64,000 nt of DNA from CAWGJF01 sp963715745 (lineage in GTDB: Bacteria > Bacteroidota > Ignavibacteria > Ignavibacteriales > Ignavibacteriaceae): the NCBI GenBank assembly GCA_963715745.1, contig OY970271.1, forward strand, positions 2,852,001 through 2,916,000, in the 5' to 3' direction. Shown here one piece after another: positions 9,752-17,908 of the stretch. A model generated the notes under the pieces. The model did no database searches. It worked only from the letters and a program-made list of their open reading frames with translations, and was not told the DNA's origin. Positions within the stretch are counted from its first letter, which is position 1. Each line of letters starts with the position of its first letter. The position numbers and the translations under genes are program-made.

Positions 9752-9818
9752 TTTATAATTTGATTATGATTTTATCTAAATACATTAAGTTAACAAAAGT
9801 GTTAATTATCTGTATTTA

Positions 9819-11567
9819 CTAATTTGAAATAAAATATCCGTTCTCTCTCACCTGCTGAATTGAATCTCTCAGCACACCAAGTGATCTCTGGCTGAGCAGA
9901 TCAATTTTTACAAGACCGAGATCTTCAACTCCGTACATATCCGGCTGTGTAATTATCAAACCGACTCCTTTGTTTTTTGCATATTCAAGCGCAGTGTAAG
10001 TTGTAATCGGCAAAGGAGAAATAACAATTCCGCCGGGATGAATGCTGAGATGCCGCGGAAAATTCGCGAGTCGTGATGCTATATTTATTATGCTTTTCCA
10101 CGGCTCGTTATTAAAATTTAGCGAACGTGACTCCGGAAATCTTTTTGAAATATCCGGAAGATTTCTTGCATCCGTCCAGGGAATGAATTTGCTGATCTTC
10201 GAAATCTCTTCATCCGAAAAACCAAATACCTTTGCAGTTTCCCTAAAAGCCGAACGCGCTTTAATTGTAACATGAGTTGAAATAAATGCAACCCGGCTGT
10301 AACCGTATTTGTTAAAAATATACTGAACAATTTCATCTCTTTCTTTCCAGCTAAAATCGATATCGATATCTGGCAAAGAAGAACGGCTTTTATTCAAAAA
10401 TCTTGTAAAGTAAAAATCATATTTTATTGGGTCTACCTCTGTTAAGCCAAGACAGTAACAAACAAGACTGTTTGCAGCCGAGCCTCGCGTAAGCGTCATC
10501 ATTTTTCTTCTTTTTGCTTCAAGATAAATATCATGAACAATAAGGAAGTAATCGGCTAACCCAAGATCATTTATAATTTCCAATTCCTCATCGAGCCTGT
10601 TTTTAATATCAGCCGTGATCTCACCATATCTTCTTTCAAGCCCTTCATAAGCGTGACCCTGCAATAACGTAAAAGTTGAATACTCCGTCGGCTCCGGGAA
10701 ATCAGGGACTTTATGTTTTCCAAGTCGGAGATCAACATTACAATGCTCTGCAATAAATTCAGCGTTTGCAAAAGCTTCCGGTATTTTATTTTGCAGATGA
10801 CTAAACGCAGAAGGCGGCTTAAAATGAAATTCTTTATCTATTAATTCGCTCTCATTAAGGTTTTCAAAAGTGCTTCTGTTTTTGATTGCAGTAACAACTT
10901 TGTAGAGCAAATAATCTTGAGGCTCTGAAAAGTAAACCGGGTTTGAGAACACATATTTAAAATTTCTTTCCTTTGCTGCTTCAAATAATTTTCTTGCATT
11001 GAATTTGTTTGCCTTTGTAACAATCAATTCGGCAAAAACATTTTCATAGTTTGGAATGTTTTGCAGAAGCTCGGTTGAACTGGTCAGTATAAAAAGATTC
11101 GGGAATTCATTTTGCAAAAGATTAAATAAAGAAAAACCTGCCTTGCCGTCAGGCAGGTCTTCTTTTAATTTTCTCGAAGTTATAATTCTGCAGATGTCCG
11201 AGTAGCCATCAAAATTTTTTGCCAGGAAGAGTGCGTAATTTTTTTTTGTGCTCTGCCCATTGTCATTTCGAATCCCATTTATGGGATGAGAAATCTTTTC
11301 GTTTTTCATCTTATAAGATTTCTCCTCTTCCGACAGAGTCGGAATCGTCGAAATGACAGTATCCGGTTCATCGATATATGTTCCCAGTATTGGTTTTATT
11401 CCTATTTCTTTGGCTTTTTTGTAGAAAGAAACAAGCCCGTACATTCCGTTTGTATCTGTGAGAGCAACAGAACTCAATCCGTAATTAATTGCTTTCTCAA
11501 GTATCTCATCAATAGTAATGACACCTTCAAGCAGAGAATAATTAGAATGTACGTGAAGCGGAATCAT
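9819..11567 (-). CDS. DnaE-type DNA polymerase III alpha, N-terminal half (PHP plus palm)
   Basis: This 582-residue half polymerase starts at the ATG at 11567, giving MIPLHVHSNYS, the normal N terminus of a PHP domain; an upstream frame extension to 11597 lacks support. PHP metal positions are only partly kept (TDTN in place of the usual TDHG). The palm contains LPDIDIDF (the two catalytic Asp) and LVKIDLLSQRSL (the third Asp). The protein stops just after this, exactly before the fingers domain, which is encoded by the separate upstream gene at 11674-13377. It contains a 98-base inverted-repeat element in the PHP domain (11261-11358) and a short palindrome (11136-11158), both in frame. Likely a translesion polymerase half acting with its partner. 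Confidence 0.88.
   Translation of the reverse strand: MIPLHVHSNYSLLEGVITIDEILEKAINYGLSSVALTDTNGMYGLVSFYKKAKEIGIKPILGTYIDEPDTVISTIPTLSEEEKSYKMKNEKISHPINGIRNDNGQSTKKNYALFLAKNFDGYSDICRIITSRKLKEDLPDGKAGFSLFNLLQNEFPNLFILTSSTELLQNIPNYENVFAELIVTKANKFNARKLFEAAKERNFKYVFSNPVYFSEPQDYLLYKVVTAIKNRSTFENLNESELIDKEFHFKPPSAFSHLQNKIPEAFANAEFIAEHCNVDLRLGKHKVPDFPEPTEYSTFTLLQGHAYEGLERRYGEITADIKNRLDEELEIINDLGLADYFLIVHDIYLEAKRRKMMTLTRGSAANSLVCYCLGLTEVDPIKYDFYFTRFLNKSRSSLPDIDIDFSWKERDEIVQYIFNKYGYSRVAFISTHVTIKARSAFRETAKVFGFSDEEISKISKFIPWTDARNLPDISKRFPESRSLNFNNEPWKSIINIASRLANFPRHLSIHPGGIVISPLPITTYTALEYAKNKGVGLIITQPDMYGVEDLGLVKIDLLSQRSLGVLRDSIQQVRENGYFISN
11136..11158. repeat. short palindromic element inside dnaE N-terminal half
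   Basis: ACCTGCCT and AGGCAGGT form 8-bp arms around a 7-base loop. On the coding (minus) strand it reads Leu-Pro-Asp-Gly-Lys-Ala-Gly within the polymerase. It belongs to the same family as the elements at 12048-12067 and 12399-12419. Confidence 0.85.
11261..11358. repeat. 98-bp nested inverted-repeat element inside dnaE PHP domain
   Basis: The ends are TGTCATTTCGA (11261-11271) and its exact inverse TCGAAATGACA (11348-11358). Inside lie ATCCCAT/ATGGGAT, GAGAAATCTT/AAGATTTCTC and CCGAC/GTCGG arm pairs. The element is read through without a stop on the minus strand and adds roughly 33 residues, rich in Ser, Glu, Lys and Asn, between GTYIDEPD and YALFLAKN. In ordinary DnaE proteins these two segments are joined by a short loop. 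Confidence 0.85.
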
Positions 11568-11643
11568 TTTATTAAAATCCCAAATAATAAAAAACAAATA
11601 TCAAATAAATTTCAAGTTCCAAGAGAGAAATTGACATTCATAT

Positions 11644-11670
11644 GCTTGAACTTGAACCTGCACTTGAACT
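11644..11670. repeat. period-6 CTTGAA/CACTTG tract between the two dnaE halves
   Basis: The spacer between the dnaE halves holds degenerate hexamer repeats of the form CTTGAA/CTTGCA, just after the stop of the C-terminal half. A similar tract lies in the lexA to dnaE spacer (13390-13482), also next to a CATATG. Both upstream genes end in GCGGGGTA(A/G) before the tract. Confidence 0.7.
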
Positions 11671-11673
11671 TCC

Positions 11674-13377
11674 CTACCCCGCATAAGCCGTTTTTAGTTT
11701 TTCCACATTCAAAGAAGTCGAATAATAAATATCTTCTTCTTTCAAACCTTCATCATCGGGCACATAATATTTTTCTGCGGTGTCATTGTAAGATTCAAGC
11801 TTTACTGCTTCGTTAGCGAGTATATCGAGATCTTCAACAATTATATTGTTAGAATTTTCAGCATCGATTCTTCCTTCAACTATGTACGGTCCCATCGAAA
11901 GAGTTTTCTCAGCAACTTTATTGTAAGTACGCGGGAAAATAACTGCTTCATAAGTTCCGGTTAAATCTTCAAGAGATAAGAATTTCATTATGTCACCTTT
12001 TTTAGTTCTTATTCTTTTTGATGACATATACCAGCCGATCATTTTAACCTGCCTGCCGGCAGGCAGGCTTTTATGTTTTTCCATCTGATCCGAATGAAGC
12101 AGATGCAGTTCTTCATCATACTTTGTAAAAAACTCAAGCGGATGTTTGGTTACCATATAATCAAAAGCTTCATACTCGGCAATACATTTTTCTTCAGGCG
12201 AAAAATCTTTTTTTGTTTTTACAGCTTCTTCAAGTTCGAATGCTTCATTAATAAAAAGATCATTGTAACCTTCTTCCAGCATTTTAAGCTTGTTGAAGTA
12301 TATATCTGCCAGTCTTAAAAGAGTATAACGTGTTTCAGCAAAACAATCCATTGCACCGCATTTTACGAGAAGCTGCGTTTCTTTTAATCCGATCTTTGCC
12401 TGCCTGCCGGACAGGCAGGTTCGTACAATAAAATCCGGGAGTGAAACATACTTGCCGTATTTTTTTCTCTGCTCAATAATCATATCAATAGAAGAATAGG
12501 AAAGATGCTTTATTGCCATCAGCCCGACACGGATTTCTTTATTCTTTCCCCTGTATTCTTTTTCACTTTCATTGATGCAAGGAAGAAGAACATTTATTCC
12601 GAAGCGCTTTGCTTCCTGTATGTAAACAGCTCTTGCATAAAAGCCGCCTCCGTTGTTCAGCACACACGCCAGGAACTCTGCAGGGAAATGAACCTTTAAA
12701 TAAGCTACCTGGAAAGAAAGCAGGGCAAAACTTGCGCTGTGAGCTTTGCAGAAAGAATATCCGGCAAAAGATTCTATCTGCCTCCATAATTCTTTTGATA
12801 TTTCACGGGGAATTTCTTTTTTATCACAGGATTCAAAAAATCTCTTTACTATCAACTTCATTGCTTCGTGCGAACGCATTTTTCCGCTCATTGCCCTGCG
12901 CAAAACATCGGCTTCATCAAGAGTTAATCCCGCAATGTGATGTACAACCTTAATTACATCTTCCTGGTAAATCATAACGCCGTAAGTTTCTCCCAGAACT
13001 TTTTCCATTTGAGGAAGAAGATATTTTCTTCTTGAAGGATCTTTATGCCGTGCAATAAATTCCTGCATCATTCCACTTTCCGCAACACCGGGACGAATAA
13101 CCGAGCTTGCCGCGGTAAGCATTTCAAAAGTTGTAACATCAAGTCTTCTTAACAATGAACGCATCCCGGGAGATTCGATATAAAAGCAGCCGATTGTTAA
13201 ACCGTTCCGCATTATGCGAAGTGTTTCAGGATCGTTGAAAAGGAATTCATAGTTGAAAATATCAAATGGTATTCCCTTCTCCTGCCGCGGAATATCCGGA
13301 TAAAGCCGTATCGGCAGCCGAGGGATATTGCGATTAATTGAAAAGTTTAATTCCGATAAAGAAATATTTTCGAGCAT
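11674..13377 (-). CDS. DnaE-type DNA polymerase III alpha, C-terminal half (fingers, HhH, OB fold)
   Basis: This 567-residue protein carries what the gene at 9819-11567 lacks. NDPETLRIMRNG and CFYIESPGMRSLLRR open the fingers domain. ETYGVMIYQEDV, RRAMSGKM and SFCKAHSASFALLSFQVAYLK follow, then tandem helix-hairpin-helix segments and a C-terminal OB fold. The start ATG at 13377 gives MLENISL, about 45 residues of linker before the conserved block. It has no palm or PHP domain and cannot polymerise alone. It lies upstream of the N-terminal half in the same transcript, the reverse of protein order. No intein motifs are seen at either break. Two short palindromes (12048-12067, 12399-12419) are read in frame. 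Confidence 0.88.
   Translation of the reverse strand: MLENISLSELNFSINRNIPRLPIRLYPDIPRQEKGIPFDIFNYEFLFNDPETLRIMRNGLTIGCFYIESPGMRSLLRRLDVTTFEMLTAASSVIRPGVAESGMMQEFIARHKDPSRRKYLLPQMEKVLGETYGVMIYQEDVIKVVHHIAGLTLDEADVLRRAMSGKMRSHEAMKLIVKRFFESCDKKEIPREISKELWRQIESFAGYSFCKAHSASFALLSFQVAYLKVHFPAEFLACVLNNGGGFYARAVYIQEAKRFGINVLLPCINESEKEYRGKNKEIRVGLMAIKHLSYSSIDMIIEQRKKYGKYVSLPDFIVRTCLSGRQAKIGLKETQLLVKCGAMDCFAETRYTLLRLADIYFNKLKMLEEGYNDLFINEAFELEEAVKTKKDFSPEEKCIAEYEAFDYMVTKHPLEFFTKYDEELHLLHSDQMEKHKSLPAGRQVKMIGWYMSSKRIRTKKGDIMKFLSLEDLTGTYEAVIFPRTYNKVAEKTLSMGPYIVEGRIDAENSNNIIVEDLDILANEAVKLESYNDTAEKYYVPDDEGLKEEDIYYSTSLNVEKLKTAYAG
12048..12067. repeat. perfect 20-bp palindrome inside dnaE C-terminal half
   Basis: CCTGCCTGCC followed by its exact complement GGCAGGCAGG. 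On the coding strand it reads Ser-Leu-Pro-Ala-Gly-Arg-Gln-Val, inserted before the segment KMIGWYM. It is the most symmetrical of the three copies. Confidence 0.9.
12399..12419. repeat. palindromic element, third copy, inside dnaE C-terminal half
   Basis: CCTGCCTG and CAGGCAGG arms surround a 5-base loop. On the coding strand it reads Cys-Leu-Ser-Gly-Arg-Gln-Ala between FIVRT and KIGLK, in the helix-hairpin-helix region. Confidence 0.88.
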
Positions 13378-13389
13378 TGTGGACTGTCT

Positions 13390-13482
13390 TTAAGTTTAAG
13401 ATCAAGATCAAGATCAAGTTCATATGCAAGGTCAAGTTAACTGCAAATAGAAAATTCTTGCTCCTGAACTTGCACTTGCACT
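13390..13482. repeat. period-6 ATCAAG/CTTGCA tracts between lexA and dnaE C-terminal half
   Basis: Two runs of degenerate hexamers (ATCAAG repeated, then CTTGCA repeated) fill most of the 108-base spacer and flank a CATATG. The arrangement is shared with the spacer at 11568-11673. Confidence 0.7.
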
Positions 13483-13485
13483 TTT

Positions 13486-14109
13486 TTACCCCGCTTTCTT
13501 TTCCATGCTTCTGTAAACGCCGACTACAATTCCAACAAGTTTAAACGACGGATATTTTTTATCAATCACTATCGGTTTGTATTCAGGATTTTCCGAGACT
13601 AATTCGATTTCATTTTTCTTTTTATAAAATCTTTTTACTACTGCAGCATCATCAAGTATTGCGGCAACAATCTGCCCGTTTTTCGGTTCCAGGTTTGGAT
13701 TAACAATTACAATATCACCGCTGAAAATATAAGCATCTTTCAAGCTGTCACCCTTCACTTTTAACAAAAAAGAATCTTTCGGCATATGAGCAATAGTCGG
13801 CAGATCAATCGTATCCACTGCATCAGGATAAATTGTAAGCGGGTTGCCGGCTGCAACTTCACCCAGAACCGGACGCGGTATAAAAAATTTATCTTCCAGA
13901 GTCAGCTCAATTCCTCTTGAAAGCTTCGGGTTCTTTTTGATGAAACCTTTTTTTTCAATGGCACCAAGATGCTGCTGAACTGTTGCCCTGTTTCTGTAGC
14001 CAAAATGTTTTGCTATTTCAGCAAGCGTGGGCGGCATTCCCCTATCAGCTTTGTGATTGATTAAAAACTCAAGAATTTTTTTCTGGATTTCCGTCATCTC
14101 TTTTGCCAC
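13486..14109 (-). CDS. lexA: LexA repressor
   Basis: This 207-residue protein has an N-terminal winged helix-turn-helix (PPTLAEIAKHFGYRNRATV, residues 26-44) and an S24 autoprotease domain. The Ala87-Gly88 cleavage site lies in EVAAGNP, the catalytic Ser122 in KGDSL and Lys159 in AVVKRF. RecA-stimulated self-cleavage relieves repression of DNA-damage genes. The start is GTG at 14109, 5 bases after GGAGGT. An operator and promoter lie directly upstream (14150-14197). It heads the run dnaE C-half, dnaE N-half, DUF72, dinB, which resembles the lexA-linked mutagenesis cassettes of other bacteria but has no imuA or imuB. Confidence 0.95.
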   Translation of the reverse strand: MAKEMTEIQKKILEFLINHKADRGMPPTLAEIAKHFGYRNRATVQQHLGAIEKKGFIKKNPKLSRGIELTLEDKFFIPRPVLGEVAAGNPLTIYPDAVDTIDLPTIAHMPKDSFLLKVKGDSLKDAYIFSGDIVIVNPNLEPKNGQIVAAILDDAAVVKRFYKKKNEIELVSENPEYKPIVIDKKYPSFKLVGIVVGVYRSMEKKAG

Positions 14110-14149
14110 AACACACCTCCGGTCTGTGAGTTACAATAGTAAAATAAAA

Positions 14150-14169
14150 TACCATACATTTGTATGGTA
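14150..14169 (-). promoter_or_regulatory. putative LexA operator (SOS box)
   Basis: TACCATACATTTGTATGGTA is an inverted repeat with perfect 9-bp arms and a TT centre. It lies 40 bases upstream of lexA, directly after the predicted -10 box, as expected for an autoregulated repressor. The assignment is by position and symmetry. I found no second copy in the window. Confidence 0.75.
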
Positions 14170-14197
14170 ACATAAAAAGATTATAGAATTAAGTCAA
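14169..14197 (-). promoter_or_regulatory. sigma-70-type promoter of lexA cassette
   Basis: On the minus strand TTGACT (14197-14192) and TATGTT (14174-14169) are separated by 17 bases. The -10 box touches the palindrome at 14150-14169, so a bound repressor would block initiation. Confidence 0.6.
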
Positions 14198-14253
14198 CAG
14201 GAGAAAAAAATCAGAAATGATTAAAAAGAGGGAAAATTGTAAGGAATAACCAA

Positions 14254-17200
14254 TTATTTATGAACGAAGATTTTCTCGAGAGATTCAACCATTTTCTCGC
14301 GGAAAATAGGTTTTGAAATGAAATCATTAAAACCGGTTGCAATAAATTTTTCTTTATCGCCGGGCAAAACGTAGGCAGTAACAGCAATTATAGGAACGTG
14401 TTCAAATCCAGACATCCGATGAATAATTTTAAGTGCGTCGAGTCCGTTGTATTCGCCCTGAAGATTTATATCCATCACAATAAAATCGAAATGTTGAGTT
14501 TCGAGAACAGGAAGAGCTTCCTCAAAGCTTGCACAGAATCTGATTTCTTTTAGTCCTTTCATCTGAACTTTAAAAAGAATCTGGGAATCAACCTGGTCTT
14601 CAATGTAAAGACAGGTTAAGCCAGAAAGATCAAGACCGGGACCTTTATCAAACTGAGTAACGGGTTCTTCCTCAATTGAAAGATCTTCCTCAGGTTCAGA
14701 ATGATATAATTCTTCTTCAGAAATTTTCTCTTCAAATTCGCTTTCTATCTCTTCAGATTTTTCTTCAGAAGCAGAAGTCTTTTCAGGTTCTTCAATAGTT
14801 AGCTCTTCGGAAACCGGCTCCTCAAATGTGTCTTCTTCAATCAACGAAGTATCTTCAGGAACAGGTTCTTCAATAATATGTTCTTCAATTTCCGGTTCTT
14901 CATTTATACTTTCATCAATAACTTCCTCCTTTGCAGATTCAGTCTTGTGCAATTCTTCTTCAATCTCAATATTGGTCTGATCATCGAAACTTAATTCCTG
15001 TTCAGCAGTAGTATTTGTCAATTCCGGTTCCTGAATTTCACTGATAAATTCTTCATCAGGTTCTTTTTCTAATTCCTGTGTAATTGTACTACTTTCCTCA
15101 AGGTCCAACGGGAATCTGAATCCGTTCTCTTTTCTTCCATTGTTATCTGTAAAGCTAACATACTTTCCGTTGAGCGTGATAAGTAATGATTTTGAAATTT
15201 GAGTCGTTAACTTTGACACACCAAATTCCTTTGGATCGGCAGAATTTATAAACAACTGATCAAAAATATTTAAAAGTTTTTCTGAAATGGATCCATATTT
15301 ATCCGAAATTGAAATTAGGAAATCATTTTCTTCTACCGGCTGAGCAGAAAAATAAATTTTCTTAGCATCTGTAATCCGGCTTACCATTTTAATAAGGTTA
15401 TGCAGAAGTGCGTCTAACTTTTTACGGTCTGTTTTAAATTTTAATGATGAAGAGATTTTCCCAAATGCAAATTCAACATCCTTTTTCCCGGTAATCTCTC
15501 TCATTGAATTATCCAATTGCTCAATAAGACTCGTAATTGGTACTTCGCTGTATTCAGTTTCAGTATCTTTAAATGTAATGTCAGTGAACTCAATTATAGA
15601 ATTCATTGTACCGAGCAGCGTTACTCTGTTTTGATTAATGATATCAACAGCTTCTTTTTGCTCCGTATTTAATGATTCAACACTTTCAGTTAACTCCTGT
15701 GTGAACCCAAGAATGACATTCATAGGGGTTAAAATTTCATGAAATACTCCATGTAGGAAATTCGGATCAATTGCAGGTTCTTTTTTTGATGGTTCAGTAG
15801 GTTTTTCAATAAAAACTTTTTTAACAACTTCCTTAATTTCCACTTTACCTGGTTCGGATGCAGCTTCAATTAATTTTGCCAGAATAGTATATGATTCAAC
15901 CTCACCGTTTACATCAATTTGCGGGAAAACAAAAAGATCAACTTCAAAAGGTGAACCGCTTGTATCTTTTAGCTGAACTTTAAAATTAATTTCTTCCTTT
16001 TGTTCGGATAGGAAAATCGAATTATTTATAGTTACCCTGTCTTCATCAAATCCATAAGTGGCAAGGGAAGAATTTTCAATTTCCTCTTTTGGTAAATTTA
16101 GTTTTTTAACTGCAGATTGATTTACCGAAATAATAATCCCTGAAGGATCGGTTACAAAAATCAAATCACTTGTGTTTTCAAAGGCAAGCTGGTAATGTTG
16201 AGTCTTCTGCTTTGTATCAACATCATGGGTAACATCTTTTATAATATTGAATACAGCTTCTTTATCGTTAAAATTAAATCCAATTTTACTTAGACGCACA
16301 ACAACAGAAGTTCCATCTTTTTTACGATGCCGCAATGGTTTTCCGAACATACCTTCATCGGATTCACTTCCTGATGAATCCAGAAGAGTTTGAATATCTT
16401 CAGGACTATAAAGATCAGTTAAATCCATCTGGATAAATTCATCATACGTATATCCGTATAAATTAAGTGCCGCATCATTTACTTCTAAGAATTTCAGGTT
16501 TTCTCTGTCGTAAATGAAAATCGGTTCAGGGTTTTTTTTGATCAGAACTTCGTACATTCTTCCTTTGCTTTTTATCAGTTGCTGGAGATCATCTATGAAT
16601 TCAGTTTTTTGTAAACTCAGTAGAATACCACAATTTTTTTTATTTTCGTCTAAAATTTTGCCAGCAGAAAGCTTAAAATCAGGCGCTTCTCTAACAATTT
16701 CCAGACTATTATCTACTTCAATTATTATACCATCAGAATTACCATTAATAAACCGTTTTAAGATATCTGATAAAGGTAAAGAAAATACTTCCGAGTACTT
16801 TAATTCTGTTAAATCGTTAAATTTTCTTGCAAATAATTTACAAAATTCTTTATTTGATTGTTTAAAATACCCTGAAGAGTTAAGTAATGCAACGGGGTAA
16901 GGAAGTTTATTAAAAATCAATTCAGTCTGATCGGTTAGAATATCAGGCGTTTTTACTGACGTATTTATTTCTTTTTTTCTCGAAAAACCAGCAATTGCTG
17001 CCACATTTTTGTTATCATCCATTAATGGAATTATTATAAAATCTCTTTCACTTTTTGAGGAAAAACTTTTAAGCGGAAATCCTCTGATAAGTAAAGCTGA
17101 CAGACTATCTTTTAAGTACTGCTCAATTGATTTAAAAAAATTACCAAGATATCCCGGAATAAAATTAAGTAAAGATTTGCCTTCCATCTGGAATGGCTTT

Positions 17201-17781
17201 AATCCAAATTCATTTGCAAATAAATTATTAACAACTAATAAAATTCCTTGGTCATCTTTTATCCAGAAAAATTCATCAAGCCTGTTGGCCATTTTGTGAA
17301 TTGTTTCTTTACCAATAAAAGTTAATGGGAAAAGTATAACTGATTTTTCAAGAACTTTAATTAAATCTTCATTTAGATTAAGAGACTTTAAATCAGCTGG
17401 CTGAATTTCCATTTCACTTAATTCATTACTACTCAGATCAAACAGGTGAGAATTGATTTTATAGAAAATAATCTGGTCTTCATCAATGGCAAATTTTTGA
17501 AAATCAATTTGAGTATTTAATTCTACTCCATTTAATAATTTTAACTTAACAGAACTTGATCTGATTGGTTGACCGGATGCGACAAGTGATGTTATTTCAT
17601 CTTTAATAAAATTGCAAGTTTCAACATTTAAACAAGCTTCCAGTGATTGATTGGTTAATTTAGTGTTAAAATACTTTTCAGCATGATTATTTGCTGCAAT
17701 AACGAAGAGAGATTCATCAGCCACCAGGAAAGGAACTGAATGAGATTCACATACTAATTTATATAATTCTTGCTTATTCAA
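14254..17781 (-). CDS. multi-PAS hybrid histidine kinase with receiver domain and degenerate ATPase domain
   Basis: This is a 1175-residue cytosolic sensor with no membrane segment. Several PAS-like modules fill the first ~650 residues; the clearest begin NPEPIFIYDRENLKFLEVND and QLAFENTSDLIFVTDPSG. An H-box FHEILTPMN follows. The ATPase domain is eroded: the N-box Asn is replaced (LHNLIKMVSRIT), G1 reads SDKYGSIS and the G2 GxGLG is absent. A Glu/Pro-rich linker of about 140 residues (roughly 905-1050) leads to a C-terminal receiver with Asp in VMDINL, like that of the lone receiver at 28120-28512. It is the last gene on this strand after the exopolysaccharide genes and may regulate them. 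Kinase activity is doubtful. Confidence 0.88.
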   Translation of the reverse strand: MNKQELYKLVCESHSVPFLVADESLFVIAANNHAEKYFNTKLTNQSLEACLNVETCNFIKDEITSLVASGQPIRSSSVKLKLLNGVELNTQIDFQKFAIDEDQIIFYKINSHLFDLSSNELSEMEIQPADLKSLNLNEDLIKVLEKSVILFPLTFIGKETIHKMANRLDEFFWIKDDQGILLVVNNLFANEFGLKPFQMEGKSLLNFIPGYLGNFFKSIEQYLKDSLSALLIRGFPLKSFSSKSERDFIIIPLMDDNKNVAAIAGFSRKKEINTSVKTPDILTDQTELIFNKLPYPVALLNSSGYFKQSNKEFCKLFARKFNDLTELKYSEVFSLPLSDILKRFINGNSDGIIIEVDNSLEIVREAPDFKLSAGKILDENKKNCGILLSLQKTEFIDDLQQLIKSKGRMYEVLIKKNPEPIFIYDRENLKFLEVNDAALNLYGYTYDEFIQMDLTDLYSPEDIQTLLDSSGSESDEGMFGKPLRHRKKDGTSVVVRLSKIGFNFNDKEAVFNIIKDVTHDVDTKQKTQHYQLAFENTSDLIFVTDPSGIIISVNQSAVKKLNLPKEEIENSSLATYGFDEDRVTINNSIFLSEQKEEINFKVQLKDTSGSPFEVDLFVFPQIDVNGEVESYTILAKLIEAASEPGKVEIKEVVKKVFIEKPTEPSKKEPAIDPNFLHGVFHEILTPMNVILGFTQELTESVESLNTEQKEAVDIINQNRVTLLGTMNSIIEFTDITFKDTETEYSEVPITSLIEQLDNSMREITGKKDVEFAFGKISSSLKFKTDRKKLDALLHNLIKMVSRITDAKKIYFSAQPVEENDFLISISDKYGSISEKLLNIFDQLFINSADPKEFGVSKLTTQISKSLLITLNGKYVSFTDNNGRKENGFRFPLDLEESSTITQELEKEPDEEFISEIQEPELTNTTAEQELSFDDQTNIEIEEELHKTESAKEEVIDESINEEPEIEEHIIEEPVPEDTSLIEEDTFEEPVSEELTIEEPEKTSASEEKSEEIESEFEEKISEEELYHSEPEEDLSIEEEPVTQFDKGPGLDLSGLTCLYIEDQVDSQILFKVQMKGLKEIRFCASFEEALPVLETQHFDFIVMDINLQGEYNGLDALKIIHRMSGFEHVPIIAVTAYVLPGDKEKFIATGFNDFISKPIFREKMVESLEKIFVHK

Positions 17782-17883
17782 AGCAGATTTCCTAAGTATT
17801 TAAAATCAAAATCAGATTGATTGAATATAGAATAGCATATTTTATTAATCCACTCCCCTTTTATAAGATAGTTTAAGAGATTA

Positions 17884-17903
17884 CTGGCATATAATCTATT
17901 GCC
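17884..17903. repeat. inverted repeat TGGCA-N10-TGCCA
   Basis: TGGCA and TGCCA are separated by 10 A/T-rich bases, a few bases after the stop of the gene at 17909-19612 and about 100 bases upstream of the hybrid kinase start. It could be a regulator binding site. No T-run follows, so a terminator is unlikely. Confidence 0.35.
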
Positions 17904-17908
17904 AAATT

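Noticed and set aside
9819..13377. Split intein joining the two DnaE halves
   Set aside because: The N half ends shortly after the palm motif with no intein N-domain, and the C half begins with an ordinary linker lacking the His-Asn/Cys junction.
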